A stretch of DNA of 64,000 bases from Streptomyces griseoloalbus (GTDB taxonomy: Bacteria; Actinomycetota; Actinomycetes; Streptomycetales; Streptomycetaceae), in assembly GCA_014650015.1 (NCBI GenBank), contig BMUD01000013.1, positions 7,069-71,068 of the forward strand, in the 5' to 3' direction. Positions 26,084 through 34,777 of this stretch are shown piece by piece (position 1 is the first letter of the stretch; each line of letters opens with the position of its first letter). Under the pieces are notes generated by a model. That model was not told the DNA's origin. It saw only the letters and a list, made by a program, of their open reading frames with translations, and searched no databases. The translations under genes were made by a program, and so were the position numbers.

Positions 26084-26926
26084 TCAGTTCGCCGAGCGCA
26101 GGTCGCGCACCGAGCGCCAGCGCTCCACGAGACGCCCGTAGGCCGCTCCGGCGCCCTCCTCGTCGCCCCGGCGCAGCGCCGCGATCCCTTCGGCCACGTC
26201 CGCCGCCGAGTGGTCGTCCTCCAGCGTGCCGGCCGGCAGGGCGTGCACCAGCCCGCCGTAGTCCAGCTCGACCAGTGAGCGCGGGTGGAACTCCTCCAGC
26301 CAGCGTCCGACGTCCACCAGGCCGTCGATCAGCAGACTCTCCTCCATGGCGTCCCGCAGCGCCCGCAGCCCGCGCGCCACCCGGCGCCGGGCCTGGACCA
26401 TGGGGGCCCGGTAGCGCAGTACGGGTGCCTCCTCGGCGGAGCCCTTGGCGTACTCCCGCTCGTCGTCCGCGAACAGCACGAACCAGTTGATCGGCACCTG
26501 CCAGGTCGCGGTACGGATCCACGGCCGGGCGTCGGGGTGGTCGGCGAGCCAGCGTTCGTAGTCCTGAGTGGCCTGGTGCCGTACGACCGGGGGCAAGAGC
26601 GCGTCCAGGACCGGCAGGGGGAAGTCCTCGGCGAGCTCACCGAGGGCCTGCCAGCCGCGCAGCCGGGTGCGCCAGGGGCAGACGCAGATCACGCCGTCGG
26701 CCTCCAGCACGAACGCGTCGTCGCTCTCGTGCACCGGTACCGGCACCGGCGGGGTGGGCGCGAGGTCGGCCAGCGCCCGGCGCAGTTCGTCCTGGCAGGA
26801 GGGGCGGTCGGGGCGGCGGGCGTAACGGGCCCAGTGGCCGCGTTCCGGCTCCGGGAAGGCGGCCAGCGGTTCGTACACGCGCAAGTAGGTCGCGTAGGGG
26901 ACGATCAGCGAGGACACCTTGGGCAC
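26084..26926 (-). CDS. Conserved hypothetical protein
   Basis: 280 aa, soluble, no recognised domain. It opens [24 protein letters not shown] and has a Trp-rich middle ([17 protein letters not shown]) and an acidic helical C-terminus. No signal peptide or membrane segment. The protein at this position, between bldC and vdh, is conserved in Streptomyces as far as I recall. GTG at 26926 has GGGAG 7 nt upstream. Divergent from vdh with 223 bp between starts. Function unknown. Confidence 0.7.
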   Translation of the reverse strand: MPKVSSLIVPYATYLRVYEPLAAFPEPERGHWARYARRPDRPSCQDELRRALADLAPTPPVPVPVHESDDAFVLEADGVICVCPWRTRLRGWQALGELAEDFPLPVLDALLPPVVRHQATQDYERWLADHPDARPWIRTATWQVPINWFVLFADDEREYAKGSAEEAPVLRYRAPMVQARRRVARGLRALRDAMEESLLIDGLVDVGRWLEEFHPRSLVELDYGGLVHALPAGTLEDDHSAADVAEGIAALRRGDEEGAGAAYGRLVERWRSVRDLRSAN

Positions 26927-27149
26927 GCCTGCTCCCTCCCCCGCGGACCGTCGCGAAAACCTGTGGGGCCCTCGCGCGGACACACGGGAAATCCATGCAA
27001 ATCGTCGCACGGCGGTACTCCGGTCGGAGGTGATCCCCGGCATGGTCACCACTGTGGGCACGGCAGGCTCTAATCTCGTGCTCACAGCCCCCGCCACCTC
27101 CACGGGAGGCTGCTCCCACACCGCCGCTACTTACTCAGGAGTCACCACA

Positions 27150-28238
27150 GTGACCGACGTATCTGACGGCGTCCTGCACACCCTGTTCCGCTCGGACCAG
27201 GGGGGCCACGAGCAAGTCGTGCTCTGTCAGGACCGTGCCAGTGGCCTCAAGGCCGTCATCGCCATCCACTCCACCGCGCTGGGCCCCGCCCTCGGTGGTA
27301 CGCGCTTCTACCCGTACGCCACCGAGGAGGAGGCCGTCGCCGACGCCCTGAACCTCGCGCGCGGGATGTCGTACAAGAACGCCATGGCCGGTCTCGACCA
27401 CGGCGGCGGCAAGGCCGTGATCATCGGTGACCCGGAGCAGATCAAGAGCGAGGAGCTGCTGCTGGCCTACGGCCGGTTCGTCGCCTCGCTGGGCGGCCGG
27501 TACGTCACCGCCTGCGACGTCGGCACCTACGTCGCCGACATGGACGTCGTGGCCCGTGAGTGCCGCTGGACCACCGGCCGCTCCCCCGAGAACGGCGGCG
27601 CCGGCGACTCCTCGGTGCTCACCGCCTTCGGCGTCTACCAAGGCATGCGGGCCTCCGCCCAGCACCTGTGGGGCGACCCCTCGCTGCGCGACCGCAAGGT
27701 CGGCGTCGCGGGCGTCGGCAAGGTCGGCCACCACCTGGTGGAGCACCTGCGGGCCGAGGGCGCCGAGGTCGTCATCACCGATGTGCGCGAGGAGGCCGTA
27801 CGGCGGATCCTCGACCGGCACCCCGTGGGCGTGTCGGCGGTCGCCGACACCGAGGCGCTGATCCGCACCGAGGGCCTGGACGTCTACGCCCCGTGCGCGC
27901 TGGGCGGGGCGCTGAACGACGACAGCGTGCCGGTGCTGACCGCCACGGTGGTCTGCGGCGCCGCCAACAACCAGCTCGCCCACCCGGGAGTGGAGAAGGA
28001 CCTCGCCGACCGCGGGATCCTCTACGCGCCGGACTACGTGGTGAACGCCGGCGGGGTCATCCAGGTCGCCGACGAGCTGCACGGCTTCGACTTCGACCGG
28101 TGCAAGGCGAAGGCGGCGAAGATCTTCGACACCACGCTCGCCATATTCGCACGTGCGAAGGAAGACGGGATTCCGCCGGCCGCCGCGGCCGACCGGATCG
28201 CCGAGCAGCGGATGGCGGAGGCGCGCCCGGCGCGATGA
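27150..28238 (+). CDS. vdh: Valine (branched-chain amino acid) dehydrogenase
   Basis: 362 aa, Glu/Leu/Phe/Val dehydrogenase family. Vdh deaminates valine to 2-oxoisovalerate with NAD+, feeding branched-chain acyl-CoA starters to fatty-acid and polyketide synthesis. Substrate loop [10 protein letters not shown] with the catalytic Lys, and nucleotide-binding [13 protein letters not shown]. The sequence agrees closely with my memory of S. coelicolor Vdh. GTG at 27150 has AGGAG about 9 nt upstream. A stem-loop follows the stop. Confidence 0.95.
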   Translation: MTDVSDGVLHTLFRSDQGGHEQVVLCQDRASGLKAVIAIHSTALGPALGGTRFYPYATEEEAVADALNLARGMSYKNAMAGLDHGGGKAVIIGDPEQIKSEELLLAYGRFVASLGGRYVTACDVGTYVADMDVVARECRWTTGRSPENGGAGDSSVLTAFGVYQGMRASAQHLWGDPSLRDRKVGVAGVGKVGHHLVEHLRAEGAEVVITDVREEAVRRILDRHPVGVSAVADTEALIRTEGLDVYAPCALGGALNDDSVPVLTATVVCGAANNQLAHPGVEKDLADRGILYAPDYVVNAGGVIQVADELHGFDFDRCKAKAAKIFDTTLAIFARAKEDGIPPAAAADRIAEQRMAEARPAR

Positions 28239-28555
28239 GGCCCGCGAGGGCGGCCCCTGCGGGGCGCCCTCGCACATATGACCGGTACCCGTCGGCGGGC
28301 ACTTGGAGACAACTCTCACTTCTCCCGGCGGGTCGACCGCCGATAACTGGTTAAAATCGCGGTTGACCAGCGAGGACGGGGCGCCTCGAAGGTCCTGGGC
28401 GCGGGCACGTCATGCGGGCGACGTACCGTATGGGCGCGGGCTCAGGTACCGTGGAAGCCCTACGGACCGGACTTTCCGCGGAGAGTCCGTTCTGGACCAT
28501 GAACGCGTGTCAAGACTCTGGGGCCGTCGAGCCCCGTCGTTGAGGGGGTCGAGCC
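28239..28555. other. vdh terminator and promoter region of DUF3073 gene
   Basis: Holds the vdh terminator (28244-28273). A rightward promoter is likely: TTGACC near 28361 and two TACCGT hexamers near 28425 and 28447 are candidates, but I cannot pair them with confidence. No gene seen. Confidence 0.4.
28244..28273 (+). terminator. Stem-loop after vdh
   Basis: GCGAGGGC-G-GCCCC and GGGGC-GCCCTCGC pair with a single bulged G around a TGC loop, 6 nt after the vdh stop. No U tract. Confidence 0.65.
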
Positions 28556-28804
28556 ATGGGGCGCGGCCGGGCCAAGGCCAAGCAGACGAAGGTCGCCCGC
28601 CAGCTGAAGTACAACAGCGGTGGGACTGATCTCTCACGCCTGGCCGAGGAGCTGGGCGCATCGCCGTCGAACCAGTCACCGAACGGTGACCATTTCGAGG
28701 ACGATGAGCAAGACGACGACCTGTACGCACGGTACGCCGACCTCTATGAGGACGACGACGAGGGCGAGGACGGACCGTCCTCGCAACAGCGTCGCGGCGC
28801 TTGA
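28556..28804 (+). CDS. DUF3073 protein
   Basis: 82 aa. Starts with the family hallmark M-G-R-G-R-A-K-A-K-Q-T-K-V-A-R-Q-L-K-Y and ends in a very acidic segment (D-D-D-E-G-E-D). The basic head and acidic tail suggest a nucleic-acid- or ribosome-associated protein, but no function is established. ATG at 28556 has GAGGGG 9 nt upstream. It is followed by a strong hairpin and is convergent with purM. Confidence 0.9.
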   Translation: MGRGRAKAKQTKVARQLKYNSGGTDLSRLAEELGASPSNQSPNGDHFEDDEQDDDLYARYADLYEDDDEGEDGPSSQQRRGA

Positions 28805-28818
28805 CCTTGCGCTGAGCA

Positions 28819-28856
28819 TGAACCCGGTCGGTGGCCCCGGTCACCGACCGGGTTCA
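28819..28856. terminator. Bidirectional terminator between DUF3073 gene and purM
   Basis: 15-bp perfect stem TGAACCCGGTCGGTG / CACCGACCGGGTTCA with an 8-nt loop. Confidence 0.85.
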
Positions 28857-28902
28857 GTGCTGCCCTGACCGCGCCTGCCGTCCGGGCCGACTCCCTGCCC
28901 GT

Positions 28903-28931
28903 GCTGCCCGCACGGTCACCGCGCGGGCAGC
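28903..28931 (-). terminator. Hairpin after purM
   Basis: GCTGCCCGC (28903-28911) pairs with GCGGGCAGC (28923-28931), 26 bp downstream of the purM stop. Confidence 0.6.
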
Positions 28932-28956
28932 GTTCCGGTGCTCGGTGTCCCGGTGC

Positions 28957-30024
28957 TCAGTTCGCGTAGTCACCGACGAGGGCCGCGCCCGTGGTGTGCT
29001 CGCCGCGGTCGGTGATCTCGCCGGCCACCCAGGCGTCCACACCGCGGTCGGCCAGCGTCGCCAGCGCCACCTCGACGGACTCCTGCGGCACGATCGCGAT
29101 CATGCCGACCCCCATGTTGAGGGTCTTCTCCAGCTCCAGTCGCTCCACCGAGCCGGTCCGGCCGACGAGGTCGAAGACCGGGGCGGGGGTCCAGGTGGAG
29201 CGGTCGACGGTCGCGTGCAGTCCGTCGGGGATCACTCGGGCCAGGTTGGCCGCGAGGCCGCCGCCGGTGACATGGCTGAACGCGTGCACCTCGGTGGTGC
29301 GGATCAGGGCCAGGCAGTCCAGCGAGTAGATCTTGGTGGGCTCGAGCAGTTCCTCGCCGAGGGTGCGGCCCAGCTCGTCGATCCGGCTCTCCAGGGCGAG
29401 CCCCGCCCGGTCCAGCAGCACGTGCCGGACGAGGGAGTAGCCGTTGGAGTGAAGGCCGGAGGACGCCATGGCGATCACCGCGTCACCCGTACGGATGCGA
29501 TCCGCGCCGAGCAGCCGGTCGGCCTCCACGACGCCCGTACCGGCGCCGGCGACGTCGAAGTCGTCCGGACCCAGCAGGCCCGGGTGTTCGGCCGTCTCAC
29601 CGCCGACCAGGGCGCATCCGGCCAGTACACAGCCCTCGGCGATGCCCTTGACGATGGCGGCGACCCGCTCGGGGTGAACCTTGCCGACGCAGATGTAGTC
29701 GGTCATGAACAGCGGCTCGGCGCCGCACACCACGATGTCGTCCATGACCATGGCGACCAGGTCGTGGCCGATGGAGTCGTACACGCCCAGCTGCCGCGCG
29801 ATGTCGACCTTGGTGCCGACGCCGTCCGTGGCGGAGGCGAGCAGCGGACGGTCGTACTTCTTCAGGGCGGAGGCGTCGAAGAGGCCGGCGAAGCCGCCGA
29901 GGCCGCCGAGGACCTCGGGGCGCTGCGTCTTCTTCACCCACTCCTTCATCAGCTCGACGGCGCGGTCGCCCGCCTCGATGTCGACGCCCGCCGCTGCGTA
30001 GCTGGCACCAGTGTTCTGGGACAT
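28957..30024 (-). CDS. purM: Phosphoribosylformylglycinamidine cyclo-ligase (AIR synthetase)
   Basis: 355 aa. PurM closes FGAM to AIR with ATP. N-terminal Y-A-A-A-G-V-D-I-E-A-G, then L-L-A-S-A-T-D-G-V-G-T-K, V-M-D-D-I-V-V-C-G-A-E-P and G-L-H-S-N-G-Y-S-L-V-R, all standard for the family. ATG at 30024 lies 33 bp after the purF stop, so purF-purM form an operon. Confidence 0.98.
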   Translation of the reverse strand: MSQNTGASYAAAGVDIEAGDRAVELMKEWVKKTQRPEVLGGLGGFAGLFDASALKKYDRPLLASATDGVGTKVDIARQLGVYDSIGHDLVAMVMDDIVVCGAEPLFMTDYICVGKVHPERVAAIVKGIAEGCVLAGCALVGGETAEHPGLLGPDDFDVAGAGTGVVEADRLLGADRIRTGDAVIAMASSGLHSNGYSLVRHVLLDRAGLALESRIDELGRTLGEELLEPTKIYSLDCLALIRTTEVHAFSHVTGGGLAANLARVIPDGLHATVDRSTWTPAPVFDLVGRTGSVERLELEKTLNMGVGMIAIVPQESVEVALATLADRGVDAWVAGEITDRGEHTTGAALVGDYAN

Positions 30025-30057
30025 GACTGTGAGAGCTTTCGTGTCGTCCGTCAGGGC

Positions 30058-31584
30058 TTACGGGCGGCGGATCGCGTCGACCGCGGCCGGGGCGGCGGTG
30101 CCGGCGGCCAGCTCGGTCTCCAGGAGCTGCTTGCCGAGGAGCTCGGGGTCGGGCAGCTCCATCGGGTACTCGCCGTCGAAGCAGGCGCGGCACAGGTTCG
30201 GCTTGGCGATGGTGGTCGCCTCGATCATGCCGTCGATGGAGATGTACGCCAGGGAGTCGGCGCCCAGCGAGGTGCCGATCTCCTCGATGGTCATGCCGTT
30301 GGCGATGAGCTCGGCGCGGGTGGCGAAGTCGATGCCGAAGAAGCACGGCCACTTCACGGGCGGCGAGGAGATCCGGATGTGGACCTCGGCGGCGCCCGCC
30401 TCGCGGAGCATGCGGACCAGGGCGCGCTGGGTGTTGCCGCGGACGATCGAGTCGTCGACCACGACCAGGCGCTTGCCCTTGATGACTTCCTTGAGCGGGT
30501 TCAGCTTCAGGCGGATGCCGAGCTGCCGGATGGTCTGCGAGGGCTGGATGAACGTACGTCCGACGTACGCGTTCTTGACCAGGCCGGCGCCGAAGGGGAT
30601 GCCGGACGCCTCCGCGTAGCCGATGGCGGCCGGGGTGCCCGACTCCGGGGTCGGTATGACCAGGTCGGCCTCGGCCGGTGCCTCCTTGGCGAGGCGGCGG
30701 CCCATCTCGACGCGCGAGAGGTACACGTTCCGGCCGGCTATGTCGGTGTCCGGGCGGGCCAGGTACACGTACTCGAAGACACAGCCCTTGGGCTTCGCTT
30801 CCGCGAATCGGGAGGTGCGCAGGCCGTTCTCGTCGATGGCGACGAACTCGCCCGGTTCGATCTCGCGCACGAAGCTGGCGCCGCAGATGTCGAGGGCGGC
30901 GGACTCGGAGGCGACCACCCAGCCGCGCTCCAGGCGGCCCAGGACCAGCGGGCGGATGCCCTGCGGGTCCCTGGCCGCGTAGAGGGTGTTCTCGTCCATG
31001 AAGACGAGGCTGAAGGCGCCCCTGACCTTCGGGAGGACCACGTGCGCGGCCTGCTCCACGGTCACCGGTTCGCCGTCGGCGGCGCGCTGGCCGGCCAGCA
31101 GGGCGGTGATCAGGTCGGTGTCGTTGGTGGCCGCGACCTTCGGGGAACGGCCGTTCTCCTTGGGGAGCTCGCCGACCAGTTCGGCGAGCTGCGCCGTGTT
31201 GACCAGGTTGCCGTTGTGGCCGAGCGCGATGGATCCGTGCGCGGTGGCGCGGAACGTCGGCTGGGCGTTTTCCCACACGGAGGCGCCAGTGGTCGAGTAG
31301 CGGGCGTGTCCGACCGCGATGTGACCCTGGAGTGAACCGAGCGAGGTCTCGTCGAAGACCTGGGAAACGAGGCCCATGTCCTTGAAGACGAGGATCTGGG
31401 AGCCGTTGCTGACCGCGATTCCCGCGGATTCCTGGCCCCGATGCTGGAGGGCGTAGAGCCCGAAGTACGTGAGCTTGGCGACCTCTTCGCCCGGAGCCCA
31501 GACACCGAAGACGCCGCAAGCGTCCTGGGGGCCCTTCTCGCCGGGGAGCAGGTCGTGGTTGAGTCGTCCGTCACCACGTGGCAC
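30058..31584 (-). CDS. purF: Amidophosphoribosyltransferase
   Basis: 508 aa. First committed step of purine synthesis: PRPP plus glutamine to phosphoribosylamine. A propeptide of about 22 residues precedes the expected mature N-terminal Cys (P-Q-D-A-C-G-V-F-G), which is the glutaminase nucleophile. The PRPP loop is V-V-V-D-D-S-I-V-R-G-N-T. C-terminal C-F-F-G-I-D and C-R-A-C fit an iron-sulfur-type enzyme. GTG at 31584 is chosen because TACACT ends 7 nt upstream with no Shine-Dalgarno, pointing to a leaderless transcript. purM follows. Confidence 0.97.
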   Translation of the reverse strand: MPRGDGRLNHDLLPGEKGPQDACGVFGVWAPGEEVAKLTYFGLYALQHRGQESAGIAVSNGSQILVFKDMGLVSQVFDETSLGSLQGHIAVGHARYSTTGASVWENAQPTFRATAHGSIALGHNGNLVNTAQLAELVGELPKENGRSPKVAATNDTDLITALLAGQRAADGEPVTVEQAAHVVLPKVRGAFSLVFMDENTLYAARDPQGIRPLVLGRLERGWVVASESAALDICGASFVREIEPGEFVAIDENGLRTSRFAEAKPKGCVFEYVYLARPDTDIAGRNVYLSRVEMGRRLAKEAPAEADLVIPTPESGTPAAIGYAEASGIPFGAGLVKNAYVGRTFIQPSQTIRQLGIRLKLNPLKEVIKGKRLVVVDDSIVRGNTQRALVRMLREAGAAEVHIRISSPPVKWPCFFGIDFATRAELIANGMTIEEIGTSLGADSLAYISIDGMIEATTIAKPNLCRACFDGEYPMELPDPELLGKQLLETELAAGTAAPAAVDAIRRP

Positions 31585-31591
31585 GCCACCG

Positions 31592-31597
31592 AGTGTA
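31592..31597 (-). promoter_or_regulatory. -10 box of leaderless purF
   Basis: On the minus strand TACACT ends 7 nt before the GTG start at 31584. Confidence 0.6.
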
Positions 31598-31646
31598 GGC
31601 GAGATCGCCCACTGGTCCGAATGCGCGATGCGGCCGCCGTCATGCA

Positions 31647-32429
31647 TCAGCCCTCGGCGACGGCACGGACCTCGGCCCCGTTTTCGCTGGTCAGCGTGAG
31701 CGTGCGGTGATCGATGGAGTAGGCGAGCGTGGCGTCGAAGAGCTTCGTCAGGGCCTTCTCGCTGTCCATGAGTGAGTCTTCGCACATCATTCGGGTCGTG
31801 GAGGGCGCGCCCAGGGTGATATGCCCGTCGCGCACGGTGGCCTCGGCGTTCACCTGGTTGCAGCCGAGGCTGCCGGAGACGGTGCCCTTCTTCTCGTCGA
31901 AGGTGAGGTGGGCGCGGCTGTCGGTGGCGGGGGTGGTGACGGTCCACTTGGTGCCGGCCAGCGGGGTGTCCTTCGCCTCGCTGAGGCGGACGGTGTCGCC
32001 GGCGTCGGTGGTGAGGGTGAGGCGGTCGCCCTTCACATCGGCCTTCAGGGCGCTGTCGGCGAGGGTGCGGGAGAGGGCGCGTTCGAAGTCCATGGGCTGG
32101 TCGTCGCAGGCCATCTCGGTGGAGGCGGCGTCGCTGAGGCTGATCCGGTCGCCGTCGACGGCGGCCTTGGAACTGAAGGTGTTGCATCCGTAGCTGCCCT
32201 CGGCCCGGCCCTTGTCGTCGAGGGTGACGTGTGCGCTGCCGGGGGCCCGGTGGGTGGTGCCGTCGACGGTGACGCTGTCGACGCTCCAGCGGATGCCGGT
32301 GACCGGTTCGTCCACGCCGGCGGTGCCGCTGCCCGCTCCCGCCCGTTCGCTGCCACAGGCCGCCGCGAGCGGGACGAGCACGGCGACTGCCATCAGGGTC
32401 ATGCGCTGCTGGTGCTTCTGCCTGTACAT
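31647..32429 (-). CDS. META-domain lipoprotein, two repeats
   Basis: 260 aa. Signal peptide with lipobox L-A-A-A-C near residue 25, then two META (HslJ-like) domains. The first ends in S-Y-G-C-N-T-F and T-E-M-A-C-D-D; the second has S-L-G-C-N-Q-V-N and T-R-M-M-C-E-D. The paired G-C-N and M-x-C cysteines are the META hallmark. Probably an extracytoplasmic lipoprotein; function unproven. ATG at 32429 has no clear ribosome-binding site, and ATG at 32402 would still leave a short signal peptide. The gene ends 62 bp before the purF promoter. Confidence 0.85.
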   Translation of the reverse strand: MYRQKHQQRMTLMAVAVLVPLAAACGSERAGAGSGTAGVDEPVTGIRWSVDSVTVDGTTHRAPGSAHVTLDDKGRAEGSYGCNTFSSKAAVDGDRISLSDAASTEMACDDQPMDFERALSRTLADSALKADVKGDRLTLTTDAGDTVRLSEAKDTPLAGTKWTVTTPATDSRAHLTFDEKKGTVSGSLGCNQVNAEATVRDGHITLGAPSTTRMMCEDSLMDSEKALTKLFDATLAYSIDHRTLTLTSENGAEVRAVAEG

Positions 32430-32478
32430 GCCGATTCGACGGGAGACGGGAGCGGGCGGTTCCCCTTCGGTCCGGGGA

Positions 32479-33276
32479 TCACGTCAGCAGCGGCAGATAC
32501 GGCCCCAGGTCCGCCCGCTCCCCGCTCGCGCTGACCCGGGCGTCGGCGACGGCGTCCGGCCAGGCCGTGCGCCCGGTGGCCAGGCGGATCCAGGTCAGCG
32601 GGTCGGTCTCGACGACGTTCGGCGGGGTGCCGCGGGTGTGCCGGGGCCCCTCCACGCACTGCACCACCGCGTACGGCGGGATCCGCACCTCGGTCGAGCC
32701 GCCGGGCGCCTTCGCCGCGAGCGCGTCGGCCAGCAGCCGGGTGCAGGCGGCGAGGGCCTGACGGTCGTAGGGGATGTCGAGGCCGGGCACGGCGGCGTTG
32801 AGGTCGTCGGTGTGGACGACGAGTTCCACGGTGCGGGTGACGACGTAGTCGGCCAGCGGCAGGGCGCCGGCACTGGTGGGCAGCAGCCTGCCGCCGGGGT
32901 GCGCGTCGAGGCGAGCGGTGAAGCGCCGCTCGACGTCGGCCAGGTGGGCGTCGGGGTCGGGGTGGTCCGCGGCCGACCGACGGGCGGTCGCGGCGATGGC
33001 GTCCGCCTCGGCGGCTATCGCGAACGGCCAGTCGAGCAGCCGCCCGTCCTGCCGCGCGGGCTCGGGCTCGTCCAGCAGCCGGTCCACGGCGGTCAACGCC
33101 ATCCCGATGTGCGCCACCAGTTCCCGTACGGTCCACTCGCCCAGCCGCGTCGGCCGCGCGAGCTGCTCGGGGGTGAGGGGGCGCACGGCCGCCCGCACGT
33201 TTGCGAACTGCGCCAGCACGGCGGTGCGGGTCCTGGCGGGGTCATAGGTACGGGCGCGTTTCCTGGCCGGTGGCAT
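32479..33276 (-). CDS. Mycothiol-dependent maleylpyruvate isomerase family enzyme
   Basis: 265 aa. The N-terminal DinB-like four-helix domain has metal-ligand candidates (A-H-I-G-M-A near residue 56; T-V-E-L-V-V-H-T-D-D near residue 150). The C-terminal part resembles the SCP2-like domain of MDMPI proteins. These enzymes transfer or use mycothiol, the actinobacterial thiol; the substrate is unknown. The start at 33276 lies 9 bp after the stop of the upstream M23 gene, so the two are probably co-transcribed. Confidence 0.85.
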   Translation of the reverse strand: MPPARKRARTYDPARTRTAVLAQFANVRAAVRPLTPEQLARPTRLGEWTVRELVAHIGMALTAVDRLLDEPEPARQDGRLLDWPFAIAAEADAIAATARRSAADHPDPDAHLADVERRFTARLDAHPGGRLLPTSAGALPLADYVVTRTVELVVHTDDLNAAVPGLDIPYDRQALAACTRLLADALAAKAPGGSTEVRIPPYAVVQCVEGPRHTRGTPPNVVETDPLTWIRLATGRTAWPDAVADARVSASGERADLGPYLPLLT

Positions 33277-33285
33277 GGCGGCAGC

Positions 33286-34131
33286 CTAAGGCGTCACACG
33301 GGGGTGGCCGGCGCCGTATTCGGCTATGTCGAACGACTCGCCGTTGCGGGGGACGCCCAGGCCGCGCCAGGTGAACGGTATGCCGCGGGCGGTGTCCGGG
33401 TCGGGACCGTCCATCAGCTGGAAGTGCAGGTGGGGCTCGGTGGAGTTGCCGGAGTTGCCGCAGGCGGCGATCACGTCCCCGGCGCCCACCCGGTCGCCCT
33501 CGCGCACCGTGAGGGAGCCGCGCCGCAGATGGGCGTAGGCGGCGTAGGTGCCGTCGCCGAGGTCCAGCACCACGTGGTTGCCGAGGATCCGGCGGACTCC
33601 CGACATCTCGCGCACCGAGCCCTCGATCAGCATCAGGTACAGCAGGGCGGGCAGCGAGGTCCGGCTGAGGTGGTCGCGCTGCCGGTCGTCGGCGCTTACG
33701 ACCCGGGCGTCGGCGACGGCTCGCAGTGGGGCACCGAACGCCGGGAAGGCGTCCGCGCGGCGGGCGAGCGGCCACAGCGCGGAGAAGCCCGGACGGGCAC
33801 CCGGCTCGGGTTCGGCCAGGACATCGATGGCGTAGGTCTGGCCGTAGGCGTGCACCCCGTGGCTCGGGGTGCGGTCGGCCGGGCTGTTCAGCGCGGTCCA
33901 GCGGCCGGTGACGGGCGGGTCGACCTCGACCGGCTCACGGGCCGAGCCGGGGGCGTCCGGAGTACCGCCCCACCTGTTCACCGCGATGACGAGGGCGTAG
34001 GCCAGGGCCAGCGGCAGCAGGTTCCACCACCAGGCGTAGCCCCAGTCGAACGCGATGTGGGCGATCACCAGCCCGATGAAGCCGATCTGCAGACCGCGGA
34101 AGGCAGTCTGGGCGAGTTTGCGTGCGGACAT
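33286..34131 (-). CDS. Membrane-anchored M23 peptidase
   Basis: 281 aa. Two N-terminal hydrophobic segments (about residues 10-28 and 34-52: L-Q-I-G-F-I-G-L-V-I-A-H-I and N-L-L-P-L-A-L-A-Y-A-L-V-I-A-V), then a LytM-like domain: N-H-V-V-L-D-L-G-D-G-T-Y-A-A-Y-A-H-L, A-C-G-N-S-G-N-S and H-L-H-F-Q. The first ligand H-x(3)-D is not obvious: N-H-V-V-L-D may supply it in altered form. So activity is uncertain. Preceded by an ArsR-like regulator 31 bp upstream on the same strand. Confidence 0.8.
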   Translation of the reverse strand: MSARKLAQTAFRGLQIGFIGLVIAHIAFDWGYAWWWNLLPLALAYALVIAVNRWGGTPDAPGSAREPVEVDPPVTGRWTALNSPADRTPSHGVHAYGQTYAIDVLAEPEPGARPGFSALWPLARRADAFPAFGAPLRAVADARVVSADDRQRDHLSRTSLPALLYLMLIEGSVREMSGVRRILGNHVVLDLGDGTYAAYAHLRRGSLTVREGDRVGAGDVIAACGNSGNSTEPHLHFQLMDGPDPDTARGIPFTWRGLGVPRNGESFDIAEYGAGHPRVTP

Positions 34132-34162
34132 GTTTCCCCCTTGTCCTCTGTGCCGGCGGTGG

Positions 34163-34669
34163 TCAGGGACGCGCCGCCGACAGCGTCACCAGCAGCGGTA
34201 CGACCCGGCCGGGCGGAACCTCGTAGCGGCCCCGGCCCGTGGTGTGCAGCCAGCCGGCACCGGTGAGCTGGCGCAGGTGGTGGTAGATCTGGCCGGTCGT
34301 GCCGATCTCCTCCAGCTCCGCCAGTTCCGCCGCGGTGCGCCGGCCGCCGACTATCTCGCGGAGCAGCCGGAGCCGCACCGGATGGCCGAGCGCGGCGAGC
34401 GCCTCGGCGGCGTCCGGCCACTCGTAGGCCAGCAGCCCTTCGGTGAGCGCGCCGTGCTGCCACTCGTACTGCTCGCCGGTCGGCAGCCGGACCGCGCCGG
34501 TGAACAGCACGCCTCCGTCGGCGGCCCGCAGCTCGGCGAGCTGCTCCTTCAGCCCTTCGAGGGCCCAGAAGTCGCCCTCGCCGAGCCGGGGGGCGGCACG
34601 GTCGGCCGCCTCCAGTGCCGCCAGTCGGCGTTCGAGATCGGTCATGCGCTCTTCGAGTTCCACACCCAC
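34163..34669 (-). CDS. ArsR-like winged-helix regulator
   Basis: 168 aa. A short coiled coil at the N-terminus (M-T-D-L-E-R-R-L-A-A-L), a middle domain of unknown role, then a winged helix of ArsR type (A-L-G-H-P-V-R-L-R-L-L-R-E-I-V and G-Q-I-Y-H-H-L-R-Q-L). No metal-binding Cys cluster. GTG at 34669 is used (34663 and ATG 34645 are alternatives). A perfect palindrome lies 3 bp upstream, so autoregulation by promoter blocking is likely. Probably controls itself and the membrane peptidase downstream. Confidence 0.8.
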   Translation of the reverse strand: MGVELEERMTDLERRLAALEAADRAAPRLGEGDFWALEGLKEQLAELRAADGGVLFTGAVRLPTGEQYEWQHGALTEGLLAYEWPDAAEALAALGHPVRLRLLREIVGGRRTAAELAELEEIGTTGQIYHHLRQLTGAGWLHTTGRGRYEVPPGRVVPLLVTLSAARP

Positions 34670-34672
34670 GAG

Positions 34673-34690
34673 ATTACGTAACTACGTAAT
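34673..34690. promoter_or_regulatory. Palindromic operator of ArsR-like gene
   Basis: ATTACGTAACTACGTAAT: 8-bp perfect arms around AC, 3 bp before the start codon of the ArsR-like regulator. AT-rich against a GC-rich background. Confidence 0.75.
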
Positions 34691-34728
34691 TCCGCACAAG
34701 AGCCTGTCGCCGACGACTTTCGGTACGC

Positions 34729-34761
34729 CGAAGCCCCCGCCCGGTCCGGGCGGGGGCTTCG
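34729..34761 (-). terminator. Terminator of purL
   Basis: Perfect stem of at least 14 bp: CGAAGCCCCCGCCC / GGGCGGGGGCTTCG around GGTCC, 17 bp after the purL stop. Confidence 0.85.
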
Positions 34762-34777
34762 TGCGGGAGGCGGAGGA

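Noticed and set aside
28831-31335. 834-codon plus-strand frame
   Set aside because: Antisense shadow of purM and purF.
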